A DNA stretch of 15,598 nucleotides from Solirubrobacterales bacterium (lineage in GTDB: Bacteria > Actinomycetota > Thermoleophilia > Solirubrobacterales > Solirubrobacteraceae). Each line of letters opens with the position of its first letter. The stretch's first letter is position 1. Under the pieces are notes generated by a model, which saw only the letters and a program-made list of their open reading frames with translations, had not been told where the DNA came from and did not search any database. A program made the position numbers and the translations under genes. The DNA lies in contig PLYX01000070.1 in assembly GCA_003151895.1 (NCBI GenBank), forward strand, positions 1 through 15,598. The letters are read 5' to 3'. Below are positions 7,066-12,724 of the stretch, in pieces.

Positions 7066-7992
7066 CTATGGGCGCCTCGGGAAGCGCGCGAAGTCGGGCT
7101 CACGCTTCTGCTTGTACGCCTCGCGTCCCTCCCTGGCCTCCTCGCTTCCGTAGAACAGCAGGTTGGCGTCATGCGCGAGCTGTTGAATGCCCGTGAGGCC
7201 GTCCTCGGCGGCGTTGAAGCTCGCCTTGAGCAGTCGCAGCGAGAACGGTGAGAGCGCGAGCATCTCACGGCACCACCGCACCGTCTCCTGCTCGAGGTGA
7301 TCGAGCGGCACGACCGTGTTCACGAGGCCCATCTCGAGCGCCTGCTGCGCGTCGTACTGGCGACAGAGGAACCAGATCTCCTTCGCCTTCTTGACGCCCA
7401 CCACGTTGGCGAGCAGCCCGGCGCCGAAGCCCCCGTCGAACGAGCCCACGCGCGGGCCGGTCTGGCCGAAGCGCGCGTTCTCAGCCGCGATCGTGAGGTC
7501 GCACACGAGGTGCAGCACGTGGCCGCCGCCGACCGCATAGCCCGCCACCATCGCCACTACGGGCTTGGGCAGCCGGCGGATCTGGACGTGCAGGTCGGTC
7601 ACGTGGAAGCGACCGATCCTGGCGCTGGCCGACCCAGCCCCCAGGGCTGTGTGCCCTTGATCGGTCGACTCGTCCTCGGCCAGATAGCCGGAGTCCCCGC
7701 GCACGCGCTGGTCGCCGCCCGAGCAGAACGCCAGCGGGCCCTCGCCGGTCAGCACAATCGCGCCGACCTCCGTGTCCTCGCGCGCCTGTTCGAGCGCTTG
7801 GGATATCTCGATGACCGTCAAAGGGCGGAAAGCGTTTCTCACCTCCGGGCGGTTAATTGTGATCTTCGCGATCCGGGGCGCCTGCCCCTTGGACCCGGAC
7901 CCGGACTCGTCCTCCCCGCCCTCCCCGCTCTCGGCGGACTTCTCGTAGCGGATGTCCGTATAGCTGCCTGCTGCAATCCATGTGGTGGCCAA
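7066..7992 (-). CDS. menB: 1,4-Dihydroxy-2-naphthoyl-CoA synthase
   Basis: A 308-residue crotonase-fold enzyme that cyclises o-succinylbenzoyl-CoA to 1,4-dihydroxy-2-naphthoyl-CoA. Diagnostic motifs are CSGGDQRVRGDSGY (residues 90-103, oxyanion and CoA pocket), GYAVGGGHVLHLVCDLTIAA (151-170), FGQTGPRVGSFDGG (175-188) and EIWFLCRQYDAQQALEMGLV (205-224), which together are specific for MenB within the enoyl-CoA hydratase family. Residues 19-38 are an insertion of Gly, Glu and Ser between the first two beta strands, discussed separately. The only reasonable start is TTG 7992; an in-frame stop lies three codons upstream. AGGAG is 12 nt before it. It is the first gene of the leftward unit and divergent from menE across 89 bp. 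Confidence 0.96.
   Translation of the reverse strand: MATTWIAAGSYTDIRYEKSAESGEGGEDESGSGSKGQAPRIAKITINRPEVRNAFRPLTVIEISQALEQAREDTEVGAIVLTGEGPLAFCSGGDQRVRGDSGYLAEDESTDQGHTALGAGSASARIGRFHVTDLHVQIRRLPKPVVAMVAGYAVGGGHVLHLVCDLTIAAENARFGQTGPRVGSFDGGFGAGLLANVVGVKKAKEIWFLCRQYDAQQALEMGLVNTVVPLDHLEQETVRWCREMLALSPFSLRLLKASFNAAEDGLTGIQQLAHDANLLFYGSEEAREGREAYKQKREPDFARFPRRP
7891..7928. repeat. Tandem microsatellites encoding the MenB insertion
   Basis: GGACCC is repeated from 7891 (two full copies plus GGAC, to 7906), and CCTCCCCGC is repeated exactly twice (7911-7919 and 7920-7928). Both lie within menB and encode, on the minus strand, the Gly/Glu/Ser-rich residues 19-38. The arrangement suggests that the hydrophilic loop grew by replication slippage in units that keep the frame. 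Confidence 0.6.
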
Positions 7993-8004
7993 GGCTTCTC
8001 AATT

Positions 8005-8009
8005 CTCCT
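8005..8009 (-). promoter_or_regulatory. Shine-Dalgarno for the TTG start of menB
   Basis: On the minus strand AGGAG (complement of 8005-8009) stands 12 nt before the menB TTG, which is longer than usual. Just upstream, CTCCT (complement of 8016-8020) is its exact complement with a 6-nt loop, so the menB leader RNA could pair a 5-bp hairpin over its own ribosome site. This matters only if transcription starts upstream of about 8020. Confidence 0.45.
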
Positions 8010-8064
8010 GTCTGGAGGAGTGGGTTCGCGCCCATGCGGAGGACGTGCCCACGATTCACCGCGA

Positions 8065-8074
8065 AGGCTAGCCT
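8065..8074. promoter_or_regulatory. Palindromic bidirectional -10 candidate (AGGCTAGCCT) between menB and menE
   Basis: AGGCTAGCCT is a perfect 10-bp palindrome. Reading right, TAGCCT (8069-8074) ends 7 nt before the menE ATG, matching a leaderless start. Reading left, the same TAGCCT (8070-8065) would start transcription near 8058, giving menB a leader of about 66 nt that contains its AGGAG. The two boxes share the central TA. No convincing -35 is seen on either side. It could also be an operator half-site. Confidence 0.45.
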
Positions 8075-8081
8075 GTGAACG

Positions 8082-9470
8082 ATGCAGGTCGAGGCATGGC
8101 TGCAGCGCGCCGCGAACTCGGCGCCGACCGTCACCGCGCTCCAGACCCCGGACGCGCGACTCTCCTATGCCGAGCTCTGGCAAGCAGCGCGCCTGGGAGT
8201 GGGCGAGCTCGCGGACCGTGGAGCGTGTCCCGGAGAGCGCGTCGCGATCGCACTGCCCCCCGGGAGGGCGTTCGCGCAGGCATTGCATGCGTGTTTCCTG
8301 CTCGGCGCCGTCGCGGTTCCGGTGGACCTGCGCCTCACCGCCGAAGAGCGTACGCGGATCGTTGCGGGGGCGAGCGTGCTCGTCGAGGAGCCGTTGCGCA
8401 CTTACCCGGTCGGCCTGTCCGACGGGGGCGAGTCACCAGATGGCGTCTTTCACGATCTCGACGCCGTCTGCGCGGTGATCCACACCTCCGGCACCACCGC
8501 GACCCCGCGGCCGGTGGAGCTGACGTACGGCAACTTCCTGTGGAGCGCGCTCGGCTCGGCTGTCGCGCTCGGCGTCGACCCGGGCGAGCGCTGGCTGTGC
8601 GTGCTGCCGCTCTCCCACGTGGGTGGCCTGTCGATCCTCGTGCGCAGCGCGATCTACGCCACCACCGCGCACGTTCACGAGCGCTTTCACACCGAAAGCG
8701 TGCTGGCCGCGCTGGAAGAGGATCGGATAACGCTCGTCTCGCTCGTGTCCACCACGCTCGCACGCCTGCTCGACGCGGGCTTGCGCCACCCGCCGCGGCT
8801 GCGCTGCGCGCTCACCGGCGGCGGGCCGGTTCCGGCCGCGCTCGTCCAGCGGGCTCGCGCGGCGGGGGTGCCGGTGCTCGAGACCTACGGGCTCACCGAG
8901 TGCTGCTCGCAGGCCGCCACCGCGCCGCTTTCGACAGTCGCGGCCACGCGGACAGGTGGGAGCGACGCTCCGGAGGGCGTGGCGCCAGGCGTGCCGCGAG
9001 AAGTTGGCGCGGGCGTGCCGCTGTTCTGTACCCGCACCGAGATCGCAGAAGATGGGGAGATCGTTCTGTCGGGACCCACCGTCGCGCGCTGCGCGCTATC
9101 CGCCGACGGGCGCTTGCACACCGGCGATCTGGGATGGATCGACGAGCACGGCTTCCTGCACGTCAGCGGACGCAAGGCCGACACGATCGTCAGCGGCGGG
9201 GAGAACGTCGCGCCGAGCGAGGTCGAGGCGGTGCTCGAGGCGTGCCCTGGGGTGCTCGAGGCGGCGGTGGTCGGTCGCGAGGATCCGCAGTGGGGGGAGG
9301 TTGTCACTGCGATCGTCGTGGTGGCGCCGAGAGCGAGCGTGGGGGAGAGCTTCTTGCGCGAGCATTGCTCCTCGCGCCTCGCTCCCTTCAAGGTTCCCAA
9401 GCGCGTGGAGTTCGTCTCGGCGCCGCTCCCGCGCACGCGCTCTGGCAAGCTTCTGCGCAGGGAGCTGTAA
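8082..9470 (+). CDS. menE: o-Succinylbenzoate-CoA ligase
   Basis: A 462-residue ANL-superfamily acyl-CoA synthetase, the length expected of MenE. It activates o-succinylbenzoate with ATP and CoA. The phosphate loop is HTSGTTATPRPVELTYGN (residues 134-151), followed by LPLSHVGGL (176-183), ETYGLTECCSQ (267-277), HTGDLGWIDEHGFLHVSGRK (346-365, with ATP-ribose Asp349 and hinge Arg364) and the A10 lysine K456 in PRTRSGKLLRREL. The loop departs from the usual TSGTTGxPK: Ala140 replaces Gly and Arg143 replaces Lys. Residues 283-312 are looser than usual. ATG 8082 has no Shine-Dalgarno but sits 7 nt after a TAGCCT box. The substrate is inferred from the men neighbours; the fold and adenylation chemistry are certain. 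Confidence 0.9.
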   Translation: MQVEAWLQRAANSAPTVTALQTPDARLSYAELWQAARLGVGELADRGACPGERVAIALPPGRAFAQALHACFLLGAVAVPVDLRLTAEERTRIVAGASVLVEEPLRTYPVGLSDGGESPDGVFHDLDAVCAVIHTSGTTATPRPVELTYGNFLWSALGSAVALGVDPGERWLCVLPLSHVGGLSILVRSAIYATTAHVHERFHTESVLAALEEDRITLVSLVSTTLARLLDAGLRHPPRLRCALTGGGPVPAALVQRARAAGVPVLETYGLTECCSQAATAPLSTVAATRTGGSDAPEGVAPGVPREVGAGVPLFCTRTEIAEDGEIVLSGPTVARCALSADGRLHTGDLGWIDEHGFLHVSGRKADTIVSGGENVAPSEVEAVLEACPGVLEAAVVGREDPQWGEVVTAIVVVAPRASVGESFLREHCSSRLAPFKVPKRVEFVSAPLPRTRSGKLLRREL

Positions 9471-9482
9471 AGGGATCTTGCG

Positions 9483-10364
9483 ATGAGCACCGTTCAACCG
9501 GAGGAAGGACGCGGAGGAGACGCGGCGCGCGAGCACCGCGACGCGAGCCTCACCCATTGGGAAGAGGCCGCCTCCGGCTGGGTTGCGCGCCAGGCGACGC
9601 TGCGCGAGCTCTCGGCGCCGGTGTCCCACTGGATGATCGACGCGGTCGATCCACAGCCGGGCCAGCGCGTGCTCGAGCTCGCCGCCGGTCTCGGCGAGAC
9701 GGGCTTCCTCGCCGCTGAGATGGTGGCCCCCGTAGGCGGGTTGATCACAAGCGATCAGGCCGACGCGATGCTCGACGGCGCGCGCAAGCGGGCGGGCGAG
9801 CTCGGACTCACGAACGTCGAGTTCCAGGTGCTCAACGCGGAATGGATCGACCTGCCGGTTGCGAGCGTCGACGCGGTGCTGTGCCGCTGGGGTTACATGC
9901 TGATGGCCGATCCGCTCACCGCGCTGCTCGAGGCCCGGCGCGTGCTGCGACCCGAAGGACATGTCGCGCTCGCCGTGTGGGACGCGATAGAGCACAACCC
10001 GTGGGCGCTGCTGCCTGCCACCGAGCTGCTCGAGCGCGGTCTCATCCAACCGCCCCCTGAGGGAACGCCGGGGCCGTTCGCGCTCAGCGAGAAGCAGCGG
10101 GTGCGCGATCTGCTCGAGCGGGCGGGCTTCGACGAGGTGTGGGTGGAGCGGCTCGACCTGCTCCAGCGCGCGCCGAGCTTCGACGAGTTCTGGGAGACGA
10201 CGCTTGACATCGCACGCTCCTTCCACGACGCCGTGCTCGCGCGGCCCGAGTCGGAGATCCGCGCGATCCGCGCGAGTCTCGCCGCTCGCTTCGAGCCCTA
10301 CACCGCCGCGGACGGGTCGCTTGAGATTCCGATGCGCACGCTTGTAGGGGTCGGTACCGCCTGA
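9483..10364 (+). CDS. Class I SAM-dependent methyltransferase, possible menaquinone C-methylase
   Basis: A 293-residue protein with a Rossmann methyltransferase core: motif I VLELAAGLGETGFLA (residues 63-77), acidic end of strand 2 ITSDQADAML (88-97), then VDAVLCRWGYMLM (129-141) and ARRVLRPEGHVALAVWD (151-167). It follows menE by 12 nt with AGGGA 7 nt before the ATG, so the two are co-transcribed, and it closes the men block. This suggests a demethylmenaquinone methyltransferase (MenG). Against that, it lacks the UbiE signatures I would look for (the VLDVATGTGD motif, the N-terminal YDxMN...S...H..W stretch and the RVLKPGG segment). It may be a non-orthologous MenG or an unrelated methylase such as a small-molecule O-methylase. 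The enzyme class is sure; the substrate is not. Confidence 0.85.
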   Translation: MSTVQPEEGRGGDAAREHRDASLTHWEEAASGWVARQATLRELSAPVSHWMIDAVDPQPGQRVLELAAGLGETGFLAAEMVAPVGGLITSDQADAMLDGARKRAGELGLTNVEFQVLNAEWIDLPVASVDAVLCRWGYMLMADPLTALLEARRVLRPEGHVALAVWDAIEHNPWALLPATELLERGLIQPPPEGTPGPFALSEKQRVRDLLERAGFDEVWVERLDLLQRAPSFDEFWETTLDIARSFHDAVLARPESEIRAIRASLAARFEPYTAADGSLEIPMRTLVGVGTA

Positions 10365-10420
10365 ATCGCGTGTCAGGACGCGTCTACGCTCGCGGGCACG
10401 CTTCGCGGCCGCTCGTCAGA

Positions 10421-10426
10421 TACCCT
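10421..10426 (+). promoter_or_regulatory. Candidate -10 box (TACCCT) for ilvC
   Basis: TACCCT ends 8 nt before the ilvC ATG, and there is no Shine-Dalgarno in the 70-nt gap after the methyltransferase. This spacing would give a leaderless or nearly leaderless mRNA. The gap contains no leader-peptide reading frame rich in Leu, Val or Ile and no terminator-like stem, so I see no attenuator. Confidence 0.4.
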
Positions 10427-10434
10427 GCGCTCCA

Positions 10435-11421
10435 ATGCTCTACGACGACGACGCAGACGTTCATCTCCTCGACGGCAAGACCGTCGCGATCATCGGCTAC
10501 GGCTCCCAGGGCCACGCCCACGCGCTGAACCTGAAGGACTCCGGCGTCAGCGTCGTGGTCGGACTGCGCGAGGACTCCTCCTCTGTCGCGAAAGTCCGCG
10601 CCGACGGCCTGGAGGTGCTCTCGCCGGTGGAGGCGGCCAGTCGCGGCGATCTGGTGATGATGCTCGTCCCCGACGAGCTGCACCACCAGGTGTGGGAGGA
10701 AATCAGCGACGGCATCGCCGAGGGCAACGCGCTGCTGTTCGGCCACGGCTTCTCGATCCACTACGGCGAGGTGGAGCCTCCCCCCGGTGTGGACGTCGCG
10801 ATGGTGGCACCGAAGGGCCCCGGCCATCTGGTGCGCCGCCAGTTCACCGAGGGCAGCGGCGTGCCCGGTCTTATCGCGGTCGCCCAGGACGCGACCGGCA
10901 ACGCCCGCGCGCTCGCGCTGGCATATGCGAAGGGCATCGGCTGCACGCGCGGCGGCGTGATCGAGACGACCTTCAAGGACGAGACCGAGACCGATCTGTT
11001 CGGCGAGCAGGCCGTTCTCTGCGGCGGCGCCTCCGAGCTCGTGCAGGCCGGTTTCCAGACGCTCGTCGAGGCGGGGTATGACCCGGAGATGGCCTACTTC
11101 GAGTGTCTTCACGAGCTCAAGCTGATCGCCGACCTGATGTACGAGAAGGGCCTCGCCGGGATGCGCTACTCGATCTCCAACACCGCCGAGTACGGCGACT
11201 ACACACGCGGCAAGCGTGTCATCACAGAGGAGACCCGCGAGAAAATGCGCCAGATCCTCAAGGAGATCCAGAACGGCGACTTCGCGCGCGAGTGGATCGC
11301 CGAGAACCGCGCCGGCCAGGAGAACTTCAAGCGCATGCGCGCCGAGCAGGCCGACTCACAGGTCGAGCACATAGGCGGCGAGCTGCGCTCGCACATGGCC
11401 TGGATAAAACCGTCGTTCTAG
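10435..11421 (+). CDS. ilvC: Ketol-acid reductoisomerase, class I
   Basis: A 328-residue short (class I) KARI that isomerises and reduces 2-acetolactate to 2,3-dihydroxyisovalerate (and the isoleucine analogue) with Mg and NAD(P)H. The Rossmann motif is GYGSQGHAHALNLKDSG (residues 21-37) and the cofactor loop GLREDSSSVAKV (43-54) keeps the Arg and Ser that usually hold the NADPH phosphate, though it also carries Glu-Asp. Catalytic residues are H104 (FGHGF), K127 (VAPKGPGH), D187 and E191 (DLFGEQ), E223 and E227 (FECLHELKL) and S248 (ISNTAEYGD). The product of IlvBN is its substrate, although ilvBN lie 9.6 kb upstream behind the men genes. Its TAG is followed directly by the serC ATG. Confidence 0.98.
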   Translation: MLYDDDADVHLLDGKTVAIIGYGSQGHAHALNLKDSGVSVVVGLREDSSSVAKVRADGLEVLSPVEAASRGDLVMMLVPDELHHQVWEEISDGIAEGNALLFGHGFSIHYGEVEPPPGVDVAMVAPKGPGHLVRRQFTEGSGVPGLIAVAQDATGNARALALAYAKGIGCTRGGVIETTFKDETETDLFGEQAVLCGGASELVQAGFQTLVEAGYDPEMAYFECLHELKLIADLMYEKGLAGMRYSISNTAEYGDYTRGKRVITEETREKMRQILKEIQNGDFAREWIAENRAGQENFKRMRAEQADSQVEHIGGELRSHMAWIKPSF

Positions 11422-12609
11422 ATGGCACCGAGCCAGTCCCCGCAGGAGACTCGACTTGTCATCCCGTCTGAGCTGAAGCCCGCCGACGGGCGTTTCGGCT
11501 GCGGGCCGTCGAAGGTGCGCCCTGAGGCGCTGCGACGCCTCGCCACGGATGGCGCGGCGCTGATGGGGACCTCGCACCGCCAGAAGCCGGTCAAGGGGCT
11601 CGTAGGGGAGATCCGCGCCGGGCTGCGCGAGCTCTTCTCGCTGCCCGACGGCTACGAGGTCGCGCTCGGCAACGGCGGCGCCACCGCCTTCTGGGACGCA
11701 GCTGCCTTCGGGCTGATCGAGCGCCGCGCGCTGCACCTGACGTTCGGCGAGTTCTCCCAGAAGTTCGCTGCGGTTACTCGCGACGCGCCCTTCCTGGAGG
11801 ACCCGGCGATCGTGGGGGCCGAGCCCGGGAGCGCACCAGGCGACCGCGCGGTACGGCAGGCCCTCGCCGCGGCAGGCGTCGACGGCGAAACACCCAGCGC
11901 GGTGGACGTGGTCGCGTGGGCCCACAACGAGACCTCGACCGGTGTGATGATGCCAGTCGTGCGGCCCGAAGGCGCGGGCAACGCGCTCGTCCTGATCGAC
12001 GCGACCTCGGGCGCAGGAGGGCTTCCGGTCAAGATGTCCCACGCCGACGCCTACTACTTCGCTCCGCAGAAGAGCTTTGCCGGGGATGGGGGGCTATGGG
12101 CTGTGCTGTTCAGCCCCGCCGCGCTGGAGCGGATCGCGCGGATCGAGTCCTCCAAGCGCTGGATTCCGGCGTTCCTGTCGCTCGCCACCGCGCTCGATAA
12201 CTCCGTGAAGGACCAGACCTACAACACCCCGGCTGTGGCCACCCTGTTCCTGCTGGCCGACCAGATCCACTGGATGCTCGCGGGCGGCGGGCTCGACTGG
12301 TGCGTGTCGCGCACTATTGAGTCCTCCGGGCACCTGTACGGCTGGGCCGAGCGGACGCCGTACACGACGCCGTTCGTGGCCGATCCCGCCAGGCGCTCGC
12401 TCGTGGTTGGCACGATCGACTTCGACGAGACGGTCGACGCCAAGCTGCTCGCGAGCACGCTGCGTGCGAATGGGATCGTCGACGTCGAGCCGTATCGCAA
12501 GCTCGGGCGCAACCAGTTGCGCATCGGGATGTTCCCCGCGGTCGATCCTGCCGACGTGCAGGCGCTCACCGCGTGCATCGACTGGGTAATCGAGAGGATC
12601 GCTCGATGA
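11422..12609 (+). CDS. serC: Phosphoserine aminotransferase, actinobacterial type
   Basis: A 395-residue PLP enzyme, fold type I, that converts 3-phosphohydroxypyruvate and glutamate to phosphoserine and 2-oxoglutarate. It matches the mycobacterial SerC form almost motif for motif: DGRFGCGPSKVRPEALRRL (residues 22-40), GTSHRQKPVK (49-58), LGNGGATAFWDAAAFGLIE (82-100), WAHNETSTGV (166-175), the PLP Asp193 in LIDATSGAGGLPV (191-203) and the Schiff-base lysine K217 in YYFAPQKSFAGDGG. PYRKLGRNQLRI comes near the C-terminus. The ATG directly abuts the ilvC stop (TAGATG), with no Shine-Dalgarno, so it is probably translated by coupling to ilvC. SerA, which makes its substrate, is the next gene but is separated by a 115-bp AT-rich gap. 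Confidence 0.97.
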   Translation: MAPSQSPQETRLVIPSELKPADGRFGCGPSKVRPEALRRLATDGAALMGTSHRQKPVKGLVGEIRAGLRELFSLPDGYEVALGNGGATAFWDAAAFGLIERRALHLTFGEFSQKFAAVTRDAPFLEDPAIVGAEPGSAPGDRAVRQALAAAGVDGETPSAVDVVAWAHNETSTGVMMPVVRPEGAGNALVLIDATSGAGGLPVKMSHADAYYFAPQKSFAGDGGLWAVLFSPAALERIARIESSKRWIPAFLSLATALDNSVKDQTYNTPAVATLFLLADQIHWMLAGGGLDWCVSRTIESSGHLYGWAERTPYTTPFVADPARRSLVVGTIDFDETVDAKLLASTLRANGIVDVEPYRKLGRNQLRIGMFPAVDPADVQALTACIDWVIERIAR

Positions 12610-12641
12610 CCTCGCGTGGACGTTGTTATTCAATTTCTACG

Positions 12642-12684
12642 ATTTTGCCATTGCATATACGCGATGTAGTCACTATGGCAAAAT
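12642..12684. promoter_or_regulatory. AT-rich operator-like dyad upstream of serA
   Basis: ATTTTGCCAT (12642-12651) and ATGGCAAAAT (12675-12684) are perfect 10-bp inverted copies. Their centres are 33 bp apart, about three helical turns, so a protein could occupy both arms on the same DNA face. TTGCCA inside the left arm resembles a -35, but no clear -10 follows at 17 bp. Shortly downstream is a second palindrome, GCATATGC (12696-12703). The serC-serA gap is by far the most A+T-rich stretch of the window. The 23-bp spacer and A/T arms make an intrinsic terminator unlikely. I infer a serA operator/promoter region. Confidence 0.55.
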
Positions 12685-12711
12685 TCCAAAATAGAGCATA
12701 TGCACCGCGCC

Positions 12712-12719
12712 GGAAGGAG
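12712..12719 (+). promoter_or_regulatory. Strong Shine-Dalgarno of serA
   Basis: GGAAGGAG ends 5 nt before ATG 12725 and is the best ribosome-binding site in the window. It fixes the serA start and contrasts with the Shine-Dalgarno-free starts of ilvC, serC, the MDR gene and probably leuA. Confidence 0.85.
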
Positions 12720-12724
12720 CGCCC

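Noticed and set aside
7297..8478. Rightward open frame of 393 codons crossing menB and the start of menE
   Set aside because: It runs antisense through menB and then out of frame into menE; no recognisable domain, and composition typical of a shadow frame.
8075..9718. 547-codon frame starting at a GTG 7 nt before menE
   Set aside because: It is a shifted frame of menE and the methyltransferase, very rich in Arg and Ala, with no motif. The menE frame has all the adenylation motifs.
9096..10226. 376-codon leftward frame opposite menE and the methyltransferase
   Set aside because: Antisense shadow of two well-supported genes; no domain seen.
10365..10434. Attenuator, T-box or riboswitch before ilvC
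   Set aside because: Only 70 nt long, with no branched-chain leader peptide, no alternative stems and no T-box sequence that I can see.
12642..12684. Intrinsic terminator after serC
   Set aside because: The 23-nt spacer is too long and the arms too A/T-rich for a stable terminator stem.
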